Below, piece by piece: positions 17,401-26,367 of a stretch of 64,000 nt of DNA; the stretch's first letter is position 1; each line of letters opens with the position of its first letter. The notes beneath the pieces are model-generated. The model had not been told where the DNA came from. It ran no database searches and saw nothing but the letters and a program-made list of their open reading frames with translations. Source of the DNA: Leptospiraceae bacterium (GTDB taxonomy: Bacteria > Spirochaetota > Leptospiria > Turneriellales > Turneriellaceae); NCBI GenBank assembly GCA_025055765.1, contig JANWWS010000004.1, positions 1 to 64,000 on the forward strand, read 5' to 3'. Position numbers and translations under genes: made by a program.

Positions 17401-18207
17401 ATGTTCTTCATAGTGCTAAACTGTAACAGCTTATTTTATTACCCAGATAAAGTACTATACGAGGACCCTTTTGCTCTAGGGTTCCACTTAAGAGAAATCC
17501 ACATCCATCGATTTGATGGCAAAAAGTTGGCTGCCTGGTTTTTTCTTACTAAGGAAAAACCAAGGGGTACCGTGCTGCAACTTCATGGCAATGCACAAAA
17601 CATGAGCTCCCACTACCGGCTGCTCAGTTGGGTGTTAGAACATGGCTTCCATCTATTCACTTTCGACTATCAAGGTTATGGACTTTCTGAAGGAAATCCT
17701 AGCCCCGAAGGGACGATTGAAGATGCTCTTGCCGCCTTTCGCCAATTATTAACCATAAAAGAAGCGCATAATCTCCCCATTATCATCTATGGACAAAGCC
17801 TTGGTGGAAAAGTAGCCCAAGATTTCCTGGCCTTCTTGCACGCCGAGGAACTTGCCCAAATTGGAGGGGTGATACTCGAAGGCTCCTTTTCATCGTACCA
17901 AAAATTAGCTGCCGAAAAAATGCGAGAGGGGATTCTAAGCTATCCTCTTTTTCCCTTGGCTTATCTTTTAATAAAGGATCCTCCCATACCTGAGCCCAAG
18001 GGTAAGCTTCCTCCCTTTTTAATTATTCACGGAACCCATGATATGGTTGTATCATATAAAAATGCAAAAGAGCTTGCCGAAAAGTATGATGCCCCCCTTC
18101 TGACCCTCCAAGGTGGGTCCCACCTTGACCCTATGACTTACCGTGATCCCATTTACCGCCAAGAAATTTTAGGCTATCTGGATTATTTTTCAAATCGTCT
18201 CAGGTAA
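17401..18207 (+). CDS. Alpha/beta hydrolase (serine aminopeptidase S33-like)
   Basis: 268 residues from the ATG at 17401, preceded by an AGGAGG-type site; the frame is open upstream but overlaps the divergent lipoprotein. The N-terminus is hydrophobic and contains a Cys (VLNC), followed by LFYYPDK, as in membrane-bound BEM46/YfhR-like hydrolases. The fold is clear: oxyanion LQLHGNAQNMSSH, nucleophile elbow GQSLGGKVAQ (Ser), acid in HGTHDMV and the His in GGSHLDP. It probably hydrolyses an ester or peptide at the envelope; the substrate is unknown. It precedes the barrel gene at 18,216 by eight bases, so the two are likely cotranscribed. Confidence 0.85.
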   Translation: MFFIVLNCNSLFYYPDKVLYEDPFALGFHLREIHIHRFDGKKLAAWFFLTKEKPRGTVLQLHGNAQNMSSHYRLLSWVLEHGFHLFTFDYQGYGLSEGNPSPEGTIEDALAAFRQLLTIKEAHNLPIIIYGQSLGGKVAQDFLAFLHAEELAQIGGVILEGSFSSYQKLAAEKMREGILSYPLFPLAYLLIKDPPIPEPKGKLPPFLIIHGTHDMVVSYKNAKELAEKYDAPLLTLQGGSHLDPMTYRDPIYRQEILGYLDYFSNRLR

Positions 18208-18215
18208 GAGAAGCC

Positions 18216-19250
18216 ATGCCATGGAAGATCCTGACTCGCCTGTTTTTCTTTTTCTCATGTGTTTCATCGACACTACATGCTGCCATCAACTATTACTTCC
18301 CTGCTCTTGCAAGTTCCTTTCTTTCCGGTGCCGAGGAATATGGGAAAACCTACGAAGCTTATAGCCGAGCCTTTTGCGTTCACTATGGAAGAGCCATGGC
18401 CTTTACAAACCATTTGAGCTACCCCGTAGGAAAAGATAGCTTAGGAGTCTTTCCGTCCGTATATGTAGGTTTGGGGATGGGTACTGCTTTTTCGAATACC
18501 TTGGCCATGAAGGCGGCCACCAACGAAAATCTCTCCAGTGGTTTTATCCCTAAAGTCTTACCTACAGCAGGGCTTTCTCTGAATGTGGGTATTGGCCTCA
18601 CAAGAAAATGGCATTTTAGAATAGGATTTCTTCCTATAGTGCAGATGGCTTTGCCCCAACAACTATCCGACATTGACTTGAGCCTTCGGTATGGCAATGC
18701 CAAGGCAAGGCTTAGTTATACATGGCTTGAAAGTGCCTTTTTGCGCCCAGGATTATCTGTAGCAGGTTATTTAGCCTATACGGAAGGCAAAGTTCGCTTT
18801 GCCAAAGACAATATAGCAAGTGTAAACCATAGTTATAACTTTTTTGACGGATTTACCAACCATTCTGCCACCGTAAACTTTCAGTATCAAGTGGCAACAG
18901 AGGCTCTCTGGCGCTACCTGGGAGCTGGAGCTGAAATTCGTATTTGGTATGACCTCTGGCTATTGGTACCATATGTGGGGCTAGGTTTAGGAGCCCAAGG
19001 AGGCCGCTTCAGTACCTCTCTAGACATCCAGGGAGATATTGCCGTATCTATCCCAAGTCTCAATCCCGCACCTCAACTTGACACGGGGTATATGAAAATA
19101 ACAGAAAAAGCTCGGGCAGATAGCATCATAAGCCGCTTTTTCCTGGGTCTAGAAATAAACGCATTTGTTGCCAAAACGGCGGTTGAATTACAGTTTGATA
19201 ACATCCACCGGCTTGCTGGAATAGCGCTGGGCGCCTCTGTCACATTTTAA
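18216..19250 (+). CDS. Putative outer-membrane beta-barrel protein (Leptospira-type surface protein)
   Basis: 344 residues with a signal peptide (cut likely after LHA, before AINYY). The mature sequence has many alternating amphipathic strands: SVYVGLGMGTAF, GLSLNVGIGLTRKWHFRIGF, PYVGLGLGAQGG and a terminal LAGIALGASVTF. The C-terminal aromatic residue is that of an outer-membrane protein recognised by BamA. Its look (a conserved opening helix about an N-terminal Cys/Tyr-rich region, then Gly-rich strands) recalls the Lsa36-type surface proteins of Leptospira and the barrels at 59,373 and 63,578 of this window. No enzymatic motif is visible. The role may be adhesion or a pore; this is inference. 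Confidence 0.65.
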   Translation: MPWKILTRLFFFFSCVSSTLHAAINYYFPALASSFLSGAEEYGKTYEAYSRAFCVHYGRAMAFTNHLSYPVGKDSLGVFPSVYVGLGMGTAFSNTLAMKAATNENLSSGFIPKVLPTAGLSLNVGIGLTRKWHFRIGFLPIVQMALPQQLSDIDLSLRYGNAKARLSYTWLESAFLRPGLSVAGYLAYTEGKVRFAKDNIASVNHSYNFFDGFTNHSATVNFQYQVATEALWRYLGAGAEIRIWYDLWLLVPYVGLGLGAQGGRFSTSLDIQGDIAVSIPSLNPAPQLDTGYMKITEKARADSIISRFFLGLEINAFVAKTAVELQFDNIHRLAGIALGASVTF

Positions 19251-19253
19251 AAA

Positions 19254-19282
19254 TTGGCTTAAACAAAAGGTTCTGTTATACT
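19254..19282 (+). promoter_or_regulatory. Candidate sigma-70 promoter for the RND permease
   Basis: TTGGCT (19254-19259) and TATACT (19277-19282) are separated by exactly 17 bases. Transcription would begin near 19289, leaving only about seven bases before the ATG at 19296, so the message would be almost leaderless unless an upstream promoter is also used. AGGG at 19285-19288 may be the Shine-Dalgarno. Confidence 0.45.
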
Positions 19283-19295
19283 TTAGGGTTGTCTT

Positions 19296-22200
19296 ATGAA
19301 ACATCTTATCGCTGCCTTTGTTCGGCGTAGCATTCTTGCTAATCTCATAACCGTTGGTATAATTGCCTGGGGCCTTATATCTCTACTAGGCATACGCCGT
19401 GAAGCCTTTCCCAACATAGATTTTGACATTGTCGCTATCAGCACCTTATACCCTGGAGCATCCCCTCAAGAGGTAGAAAAGCTTGTAACCTATCCTTTAG
19501 AGAAACAAATCAAGGCCGTCGATGGCATTAAAAGAAGCACCTCTTCCTCTCTTGAAGGGAGAAGTGGCATACTTATCACTATCGATCCTGACAAGAAAGA
19601 CAAAAAGCAAGTTGTTGAAGATATCAAGGATGCCGTGGATCGCGCCAAAACAGAGCTTCCAGAGGAAGCCGAAGAGCCTATTGTTACCGAAATTACGAGT
19701 TCTCGTCAACCAATCATTGAACTTGCCCTTTCTAGTGCTCAAGTTTGCACACAAGGCCAAGAGAAAAATTGTCTAAAAGAAAACGAAAAACCATTAGATG
19801 AAAAAGAGCTACGATCTTTAGCTAAGAGCTTGCAAGAAGAATTAGAACTCTTACCAGATGTTGCCTCTGTGAACCGGCGAGGCTTTCGCGACAGGGAAAT
19901 TTTTGTAGAAATCTTTCCCGAGAAAATGGCTTATCTCAATATTTCTGCCGATGACATTGTAAACCAACTACGTTTGCGCAACATCAATATCCCGGGAGGA
20001 ACGATTAACGAGGGACAAAGAGAGTATGCGGTACGAACAGCCAAGGAATTTGAAAATTTAGAGGAAATCGAAAATCTCATTTTAAGATCTAATGACTTTG
20101 GAGGCTACATTCGGCTCAAGGATGTGGCAATGGTACGCTCTGATTTTGAAAAAAGGACAATTATAGAAAAAGCCAATGGGGTTTCTTCCATTGTACTTAC
20201 AGTACTTAAAAAGGAATCAGGTGATGCTATTAGACTCGTTGAGCAAGTCATGAAAACCACAGAGCGCTTTCAAGAAAAAGCTCCCAAATCTTTGCGGATC
20301 GCTTACATGAATGACTTATCTTATTACATTAAGCGAAGACTTAATGTACTTATTGGGAATGTAAGCATAGGCCTTATTCTGGTTCTTGTTTCACTTTTTC
20401 TATTTTTGGGTTGGCGCACCTCAATTATGGTTGCTTTGGGCATTCCCTTTAGTTTTGCTTTTACTTTCATTTTAATGAGCGCCCTTGGTATAACCATTAA
20501 TTTAATTAGTCTCTTTGGCCTCGTTATTGTCTCAGGCATGCTCGTTGACGACGCCATCGTCATTGGTGAGAATATTTATCGCTATTTAGAACAAGGAGAA
20601 GAGCCAGAAAAGGCAGCTATTGAAGGCACGGCCGAAATGGTGGGACCTGTGACAACCGCCGTCACTACTACTATGGCAGCTTTTGCTCCCTTACTTATGG
20701 TAGGAGGCATCATGGGGAAATTCATGTGGAGCCTGCCTACCATGGTTATCTTCGCTCTAACTGGCTCTCTTTTGGAATCTTTTTTTGTGTTACCCTCCCA
20801 CATGAATGATATTTATCGCGGCATTCATATTCACCGCGCCGAGCACGAAAAAAAACTTGAGACAAGGCTTTACCGCGCTTTAGTTCGTTTCTACCGCCCA
20901 GTGCTTAGCTGGGCCTATGACCACCGCTATTTTGTGCTACTCTTGACTTTGTTTGCCTTTATTCTCTCATTAGCTCTCATTCCTGCCACAGGATTCATTT
21001 TATTCCCCAAAAGTGGTATAGAAATTATTTTTCTAAAGGCAGAAGGTCCTCAAGGTATCTCCCTAGATGAAATGGAAAGGCGCATGCGCCCTATCGAAGA
21101 AGTTGTGGCACAACTCCCCAAAGAGGAATTGCAAGACTTCACCACACGAATTGGAATTATACAAGAAAATGTCAACGACCCCTTTACAAAACGCGGAAAG
21201 AATTACTCCACGTTGACTATATACTTAACTCCAGAGAATCAGCGCAAAAGAAAAGCATCAGAAATAATCAGTTACCTCTCAAGCAAATTAAATCCAGATA
21301 CCCCCATTCATCTTTTTGAAAATTTTGAAGGGAAAATTTACGAATTAAACAACAAAAGCGAGCTAAAAATTTATGATGCGGCAACAGGTAAACTAAGGGA
21401 ACAAAAATTAATTAAGGGAGAGCACCCTATTGGCGCAAGTTTAATTAAGGAGCGCAAAAGCATCATAGTATATGACGGAAAAAACACAGTGCGTGAGTTC
21501 TCTTTGCAAAATGCCCTAGAAACAAACTCTTTTTCTCTTTCCCTACGCTCCTACGAATCACCTGTTATTTTTAAGGCTGAACCCAGCGGAAACTTTGGAC
21601 TTCTCTACACTACCCTAGGAAATTTCTACCAAATTCATTTTGAAAAAAAAGAAAAACAAAAAATTGAAGCACCTAGTGGAAAAATCACCTTTTTAAACTT
21701 CTTTCCCTCGCAAAAAGTCTTCATCTTAAGCACGGACAACGGAACCATCGAATGGTATACATATCAAAATAATAAAATTAAGAAAATACATGTTATTAAA
21801 AGTGACCTCGCTCTAGAAAAGAACCATAACCAAGGCTTCTATTTTAGCGAAAGACAAAAAAGACTTTCCTATATCCCCACTTTTTCTTATGATGAGGAGC
21901 GACTCGTTATTCCTTTTTTTGATGGCAGTATTAGAATTATAAATTTAAACCAAAAGCAATTCGAAGACCGCTTTTTTATTAAAGATAAACCAGCTTACTA
22001 TGCCTTTTTTGCTGCACCAGAAAAACTCATAGTAGCTTATCGTGACGAGGCAATTTTATATGACATTCGCCAAAAGAAAATCCTTGCAAGAGAAGAAATC
22101 AACGGTACCATACAAACTCATCTTTTTCCATTTATGGTGGGCACTGCTGGCCTCAAAATAAGGTATGATGATAAAACCATAAAGGTTCTGCAGAAAGCCG

Positions 22201-23384
22201 AGAAGTCCCTTGAAAAAATTGAATATACCCAAGCAGGTGGTGGCCCACCAGTCGGTGCGCCTGTACAACTTGAGATTAAAGGTGATGATTTTACCACCCT
22301 TCGCAAGATAGCTGACCATGCAAAGGAAAAATTGGCCCTTATCGATGGGGTTTATGACATTAGGGACAACTGGGAAGAAGGAAAGGAGGAATTTCATGTT
22401 GAAATTGATGAAAAGAGGGCTATGACTGCCGGTATAACGGTAGCCCAAATAGCCAATTCCCTGCAAACTGCTTTTGAAGGGCGGGTCGCTACGAAAATCC
22501 GTGAGGCTGACGAAGAAATAGAAATTCGAGTTATCTTTCCTGAAGCTATGCGAGAAAGACTCGACAGTCTAGAAAAGGTTAAGGTTAGAAACGCGCTTGG
22601 CAATCTTGTATCAATTACGGAACTCGCCACCTTCTCCAAACATCCCGGTGTAGCCATACTATCTCATGCGGATTTCCGGCGTACCATTTATGTTCGAGCA
22701 AATATTGATGAAAAAAGGAACTCATCAGTTAATGTTAACCGGCAAATACTAAGAGAGTTAAGCGACTATTTAAAAAACTACCCCGGTTACACCGTTAAAG
22801 CAGGCGGGGAATTTGAAGATACCCAAGAATCTATGAAAGATTTAGCTAAGGCCTTTGCTGTTGCTTTGCTGTTTATTTTGGTTATTTTAGTATTGCAATT
22901 TGGTAATTTGCGCCATCCACGGGTGGTTATGGTGGCCATACCTCTTGGGATTATTGGAGTATCACTTACCTTTTTCTTTCATAAGCTTTTGTTTTTTCCC
23001 AACCTCGTCTTTAGCTTTTTAGCCAGCATGGGTATTATTGGCCTTGCTGGTGTCGTGGTAAATGATTCCATAGTCTTAATTGACTTTATTAATAAGTTAC
23101 GCAAAGCCGGGCTTAAAAAGCGAGACGCTGTTATTGCTGCGGGTATCTATCGCCTACGCGCCGTTCTTTTGACAACAATCACCACAGTTTTTGGACTTTT
23201 TCCTACGGCCTATGGTATAGGCGGGGATGATCCCTTTCTGCGACCCATGGCCTTAGCCATGGGCTGGGGACTTGCCTTTGCTACTTTTATTACTTTAATA
23301 GTAGTGCCTATTTATTATTCCATTTGGGAAGACCGAGGTTTTATTTTCCATCGTGCCATCACAGGAAAATATAGGAGGAATTGA
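19296..23384 (+). CDS. RND efflux permease (AcrB-like) with an inserted beta-propeller
   Basis: 1,362 residues, against about 1,030-1,070 for the family. The RND framework is complete. PSPQ-type porter motif ASPQEVEKLVTYPLEKQIK is near 53. In helix 4 the proton-relay pair is in GMLVDDAIVIGENIYRYLE; in helix 10 the counterpart is VVNDSIVLIDFINKL. The second half resumes with GGGPPVGAPVQLEIKGDD at 981. Between about 680 and 975, in the second periplasmic loop (before the PC region), stands an extra block of roughly 295 residues with repeated strand motifs like those of WD40/PQQ propellers. No fusion protein (HlyD/MFP) or TolC gene is in the window. The stop overlaps the following start (TGATG). 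Start: ATG just downstream of a good promoter. Confidence 0.9.
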   Translation: MKHLIAAFVRRSILANLITVGIIAWGLISLLGIRREAFPNIDFDIVAISTLYPGASPQEVEKLVTYPLEKQIKAVDGIKRSTSSSLEGRSGILITIDPDKKDKKQVVEDIKDAVDRAKTELPEEAEEPIVTEITSSRQPIIELALSSAQVCTQGQEKNCLKENEKPLDEKELRSLAKSLQEELELLPDVASVNRRGFRDREIFVEIFPEKMAYLNISADDIVNQLRLRNINIPGGTINEGQREYAVRTAKEFENLEEIENLILRSNDFGGYIRLKDVAMVRSDFEKRTIIEKANGVSSIVLTVLKKESGDAIRLVEQVMKTTERFQEKAPKSLRIAYMNDLSYYIKRRLNVLIGNVSIGLILVLVSLFLFLGWRTSIMVALGIPFSFAFTFILMSALGITINLISLFGLVIVSGMLVDDAIVIGENIYRYLEQGEEPEKAAIEGTAEMVGPVTTAVTTTMAAFAPLLMVGGIMGKFMWSLPTMVIFALTGSLLESFFVLPSHMNDIYRGIHIHRAEHEKKLETRLYRALVRFYRPVLSWAYDHRYFVLLLTLFAFILSLALIPATGFILFPKSGIEIIFLKAEGPQGISLDEMERRMRPIEEVVAQLPKEELQDFTTRIGIIQENVNDPFTKRGKNYSTLTIYLTPENQRKRKASEIISYLSSKLNPDTPIHLFENFEGKIYELNNKSELKIYDAATGKLREQKLIKGEHPIGASLIKERKSIIVYDGKNTVREFSLQNALETNSFSLSLRSYESPVIFKAEPSGNFGLLYTTLGNFYQIHFEKKEKQKIEAPSGKITFLNFFPSQKVFILSTDNGTIEWYTYQNNKIKKIHVIKSDLALEKNHNQGFYFSERQKRLSYIPTFSYDEERLVIPFFDGSIRIINLNQKQFEDRFFIKDKPAYYAFFAAPEKLIVAYRDEAILYDIRQKKILAREEINGTIQTHLFPFMVGTAGLKIRYDDKTIKVLQKAEKSLEKIEYTQAGGGPPVGAPVQLEIKGDDFTTLRKIADHAKEKLALIDGVYDIRDNWEEGKEEFHVEIDEKRAMTAGITVAQIANSLQTAFEGRVATKIREADEEIEIRVIFPEAMRERLDSLEKVKVRNALGNLVSITELATFSKHPGVAILSHADFRRTIYVRANIDEKRNSSVNVNRQILRELSDYLKNYPGYTVKAGGEFEDTQESMKDLAKAFAVALLFILVILVLQFGNLRHPRVVMVAIPLGIIGVSLTFFFHKLLFFPNLVFSFLASMGIIGLAGVVVNDSIVLIDFINKLRKAGLKKRDAVIAAGIYRLRAVLLTTITTVFGLFPTAYGIGGDDPFLRPMALAMGWGLAFATFITLIVVPIYYSIWEDRGFIFHRAITGKYRRN
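21333..22220 (+). other. Beta-propeller insertion within the RND permease
   Basis: Encodes residues of about 680 to 975 of the permease. Seven repeats end in a turn-strand pattern: LKIYDAATGK, VREFSLQNA, YQIHFEKKE, IEWYTYQNN, IRIINLNQK, ILYDIRQKK and IKVLQKAEK. The spacing is 30-50 residues, as expected of propeller blades. On both sides the normal RND sequence is continuous (LNPDTPIHLFENFEG, then GGGPPVG). The block is AT-richer by eye than its surroundings, which could mean later acquisition; I did not compute this. Confidence 0.7.
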
Positions 23385-24136
23385 TGCGCAAAAAGAGAAA
23401 AGAGACAAGTACGCAAACCACAGACATAGTAAAGGCTGCTGAACTTGAATCGGAGTTCATGCTAAAAGCTGAGGCGGGGGAAATCATCCCGGACGAAACA
23501 TATTTGCAAAAACTTCACCTCGATGAGCTATTGGAAATAAAAGATCTCGTCAACCCCGAGCGGGAAGCCGAACTTGCTAAGAGAATCGAGTCTACCATTT
23601 TGCGCTATGAAGAGCCTCGCATTGAAATAGCACGACTGGATGAGCGAATATGGAGTTATTTTTACGAAAAGTATCTCTTGCGTTTTTTGTTTCTTATCTG
23701 GGGAGGCCTTGTCTTTCTTCTCGTGCCCAACAAAACAGAACCTGAAGAGGGTATGCCTATGGCTTTAAAGGTTTTTCTTTTAGGTGCTCTCGTACTTATA
23801 ATAGCATTTCGCCTCTCTCTTGCTATCTTTGAATCCCAGAAGAAGGCAAGTATTCCCGCCAGTCCTTTACGGAGAAAATTAGGTATTGCAGTTTTCATGC
23901 AAGACGGCAATCCCCCAGGTTTTTTCCGTGCTTTGTTAAGGGGTTTCTTTAAATCCTTTCCCTTAATGTTCCTCACGGTTCTCACTATGGAACTTTCTCC
24001 AAATAACAGGGGTATTCACGATAAACTCTTTGGAACCTATGTTTTACGAATAAACAACCCAAATGTTAGTCGGGCCGAAATTCGTGAATTTATAAAAACA
24101 AAATATGCAAGCAAAAGCAAGACTATGTTGTTATAA
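23384..24136 (+). CDS. RDD-family membrane protein
   Basis: 250 residues. The ATG at 23384 shares its A with the TGA of the RND gene and has AGGAGG nearby, so translation is coupled. A charged N-terminal cytoplasmic tail (about 1-85, helical, EAELAKRIESTILRYEEPRI) precedes three or four membrane helices (about 95-115, 128-150, and 195-215). RDD features: SPLRRKLGIAVFMQDGNPPG, then FFRALLRGFFKSFPLMFL and SPNNRGIHDKLFGTYVL. The D-K-x-x-x-T end is usual. RDD proteins are poorly understood; some act as ion transporters. Coupling to the RND pump suggests an auxiliary role, not proven. Confidence 0.8.
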   Translation: MRKKRKETSTQTTDIVKAAELESEFMLKAEAGEIIPDETYLQKLHLDELLEIKDLVNPEREAELAKRIESTILRYEEPRIEIARLDERIWSYFYEKYLLRFLFLIWGGLVFLLVPNKTEPEEGMPMALKVFLLGALVLIIAFRLSLAIFESQKKASIPASPLRRKLGIAVFMQDGNPPGFFRALLRGFFKSFPLMFLTVLTMELSPNNRGIHDKLFGTYVLRINNPNVSRAEIREFIKTKYASKSKTMLL

Positions 24137-24155
24137 AATTCTTCTGGGGACCTAA

Positions 24156-24842
24156 ATGGGTTTTCGCCTCTTACCCGAAAATCATCTTATCGCTCAGCTA
24201 CCCTTGGAGTACCACCAAATTATTGTAAGAACCCATATTAGGCGCTTTCATTTATTTTACGAAAAATACTTTGCCCGAGAGGAAAGTAAAGCCCTAGTCA
24301 CCTTTTTTTTTGAAAAGGTTTATAATCTAGAGGGCAAAACCAGAAGAGATGAAATTGCCTCAAGAACCTACCGGCGATTCCGCTCCCTTCTTTCCGAGCG
24401 CTCTCGAGATCGCTTGGAAAAGCTCTTGTACTTAAATGAGCTTACCGATTATTTAGATAAAAAACTAGCATGGGGCCTTTATCAAAATTCCGCTTGGGCG
24501 GCTCAAGCGATAGCCCAGGGTTATGCGGATGACCTTGTTTACCATGAGCTCTTAAGGCAGGAAAATTCCTTTGAGGAACGAGAACAACAACTGCAACTTG
24601 TCTTATGGAACCTTCAGTCTTTCTTTGAACTTAGTAAGCACCCTCTTGCAGAGGTTGTTATGAGACCCGCTTACATGGCAGCGGTTATGATTGGTGCAAA
24701 AGAGATCTACTACATGTTAGAAGAAGGCTATTTTGCAAGCAAACCTGTTCCCCGTGAGCTTTTTTACGAATTTGTAGAATTTGTTAAAGAGAAGGAAAAA
24801 CAATTCTTTTATTTGGTCTACGGGAAATACCCGCAGGTATAG
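24156..24842 (+). CDS. Conserved hypothetical protein (FFxExxY-type motif)
   Basis: 228 residues, soluble and helical, without signal or membrane segment. It carries ALVTFFFEKVYNLEGKTRRD near residue 47, followed by a long basic/acidic helical stretch and AWGLYQNSAWAAQAIAQGY. The FFxExxY spacing recalls a spirochaete family that I remember being named after an FFLEELY motif; this is a memory, not a search result. No catalytic motif is visible. It starts 19 bases after the RDD gene, so it may share the RND transcript. The 3' end overlaps the convergent PAP2 gene by 25 bases. Confidence 0.55.
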   Translation: MGFRLLPENHLIAQLPLEYHQIIVRTHIRRFHLFYEKYFAREESKALVTFFFEKVYNLEGKTRRDEIASRTYRRFRSLLSERSRDRLEKLLYLNELTDYLDKKLAWGLYQNSAWAAQAIAQGYADDLVYHELLRQENSFEEREQQLQLVLWNLQSFFELSKHPLAEVVMRPAYMAAVMIGAKEIYYMLEEGYFASKPVPRELFYEFVEFVKEKEKQFFYLVYGKYPQV

Positions 24843-25375
24843 GAGCGGACAATTACATAAAACTTAAAGCCAAGGTTTCCTATACCCCACCCCCACAGAA
24901 AACCACATAAAATATCCAAGGGAAAGTGATAGTTAGCTATGATACGCATAATGCCAAGGCAAAGACTGTATACCAAAGCCAAAAATCCCCAGGCAGGATA
25001 AATCTGCCTGTGGGCAACATAGCGCAGGAAGAAGGCAGCCATGGCCATAGAGTTGGCACTATGAGCGGATGGAAACGAGTACGCCGCTTCTTGCCAGTAC
25101 ATACCCATAGCCATACCTGGTCGGGGTCTTGCTACGACATATTTTATTATGTTAACTAAAAAATCATTAATAGCTAAAAGGACAACCAAAGTTGCAAGCA
25201 CCCATAAACTCTCTATTTTGTTTAGATATAAAGCGAAAGCAAAAAGACCCAAAAAGACAAAAAAATACTTTTCAGGATGCACCAAATATTCAGCAATCTC
25301 AAGAAGAATTGGATCACCAGCAAAGAGCAGAATGTGCTCAAAAAGATATTCATCAAGCCAAATGAGCTTCTGCAT
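24818..25375 (-). CDS. PAP2-family membrane phosphatase
   Basis: 185 residues with about five membrane helices. The three phosphatase motifs are present: KYVVARPRPG (K-x6-RP), YSFPSAHSANSMA (PSxH) and LGIMRIIANYHFPLD (R-x5-H-x3-D, with the usual Ser of motif 3 replaced by Met). Substrates in this family include undecaprenyl diphosphate, phosphatidic acid and lipid A phosphates; the periplasmic face is the usual active side. The gene is convergent with the FFxExxY protein and divergent from the acetyltransferase (24 bases apart). A role in recycling the lipid carrier for the surface polymer is possible but unproven. Confidence 0.87.
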   Translation of the reverse strand: MQKLIWLDEYLFEHILLFAGDPILLEIAEYLVHPEKYFFVFLGLFAFALYLNKIESLWVLATLVVLLAINDFLVNIIKYVVARPRPGMAMGMYWQEAAYSFPSAHSANSMAMAAFFLRYVAHRQIYPAWGFLALVYSLCLGIMRIIANYHFPLDILCGFLWGWGIGNLGFKFYVIVRSYTCGYFP

Positions 25376-25399
25376 AGGTCTTTTTAGACTAGCTTTTTA

Positions 25400-25840
25400 A
25401 TGGTACAAGTCAGAAAAGCAACTCTTTCGGATATCCATCATTTATTGGCACTTGAAAAACTCTGTTTTTCCTCCTATTATAATGAAAGTCAATGTGTAAG
25501 TGAAATAGAAAATTGCGAGGTATTTGTACTAAACCTAGACCAAAGATTTTGCGGCTATTTATCTTTGAAAGTTCTTACAAGCGAAGCCGAAATACGCCGC
25601 CTTGCCATTCATCCAGAATTCCGTAGAAAAAAACTTGCTAGCTACCTTTTGAATTATGTGGAACACGAGCTTAGAAAAAGCCAGGTTTCCGCTGTTTTTC
25701 TTGAAGTAGAGCTTACAAATGAGCCAGCAAGGCTTCTTTACGAAAAAGCCGGCTTTATTCCCCTGGCAATTAGGAAAAACTATTACGGGTGGCAAAGACA
25801 TGCTCTTTGTATGAAAAAAGATCTTTTTCCCTTTGCTTGA
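25400..25840 (+). CDS. GNAT N-acetyltransferase (RimI-like)
   Basis: 146 residues with the full GNAT core: VRKATLSDIHHLLALEKLCF, the strand region FVLNLDQRFCGYLSL, the acetyl-CoA segment LAIHPEFRRKKLASYLLNYV (the Q/RxxGxG/A loop is RRKKLA, weaker than usual), then VFLEVELTNEPARLLYEKAG and FIPLAIRKNYYGWQRHALCM. This C-terminal pattern (E-x-N-xxAxxLYxxxGF, then RxxYY) is that of RimI. Ribosomal-protein S18 N-terminal alanine acetylation is the canonical reaction, but other substrates are possible. The usual RimI neighbour tsaB is not here. No good Shine-Dalgarno precedes the ATG. Confidence 0.82.
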   Translation: MVQVRKATLSDIHHLLALEKLCFSSYYNESQCVSEIENCEVFVLNLDQRFCGYLSLKVLTSEAEIRRLAIHPEFRRKKLASYLLNYVEHELRKSQVSAVFLEVELTNEPARLLYEKAGFIPLAIRKNYYGWQRHALCMKKDLFPFA

Positions 25841-25869
25841 CGTCTACGTATAAGCATGTGAGCTGGCCT

Positions 25870-26358
25870 ATGGCAGAACACTCTTTTGATATCGTAAGCG
25901 AAATCAACCGACAGGAACTTGCTAATGCTGTTGACCAAACCCAGAGGGAGATATCGACTCGCTTTGATTTTAAAGGAACAAAAGTATCCATAGAGTTAGC
26001 AAAGGATGAACTTATTCTCATTGGCGATGATGAAAACAAATTAAACCAGCTAAAAGATGTCTTTCATAGTAAATGCGTAAAGAGAGGGATATCCTTAAAA
26101 GCCTTTCAATATGGAAAGGTGGAGCCTGCAGCTGGGGGAACAGTACGACAAAAAGTCGCCTGGGTACAAGGAATTGCCCAAGAACATGCAAAAAAAATCC
26201 ACCAAATTATAAAGGATCTTGGTCTTAAGGTAAAAAGCCAAACCCTGGAGGACAAGATACGTGTTAGCGGCAAATCGAAAGACGACCTGCAAGCAGTGAT
26301 TCACAAGCTAAAATCACTTGATTTCCCTATCCCTCTGCAGTTTACGAATTACCGTTAA
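25870..26358 (+). CDS. YajQ-family nucleotide-binding protein
   Basis: 162 residues from the ATG at 25870 (the frame runs upstream into the acetyltransferase gene but the family N-terminus is MAEHSFDIVSEIN). Matches YajQ throughout: ELANAVDQTQREISTRFDFK near 18, the GKVEPAAGGTVRQ linker, then the AKKIHQIIKDLGLKVKSQ segment, the turn region and a C-terminal PLQFTNYR. The two ferredoxin-like domains bind cyclic di-GMP in Xanthomonas; in other bacteria the ligand is unclear. It is a cytosolic protein, cotranscribed with the GNAT gene (30 bases apart). It is convergent with prfB. Confidence 0.95.
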   Translation: MAEHSFDIVSEINRQELANAVDQTQREISTRFDFKGTKVSIELAKDELILIGDDENKLNQLKDVFHSKCVKRGISLKAFQYGKVEPAAGGTVRQKVAWVQGIAQEHAKKIHQIIKDLGLKVKSQTLEDKIRVSGKSKDDLQAVIHKLKSLDFPIPLQFTNYR

Positions 26359-26367
26359 CACAAAGTT

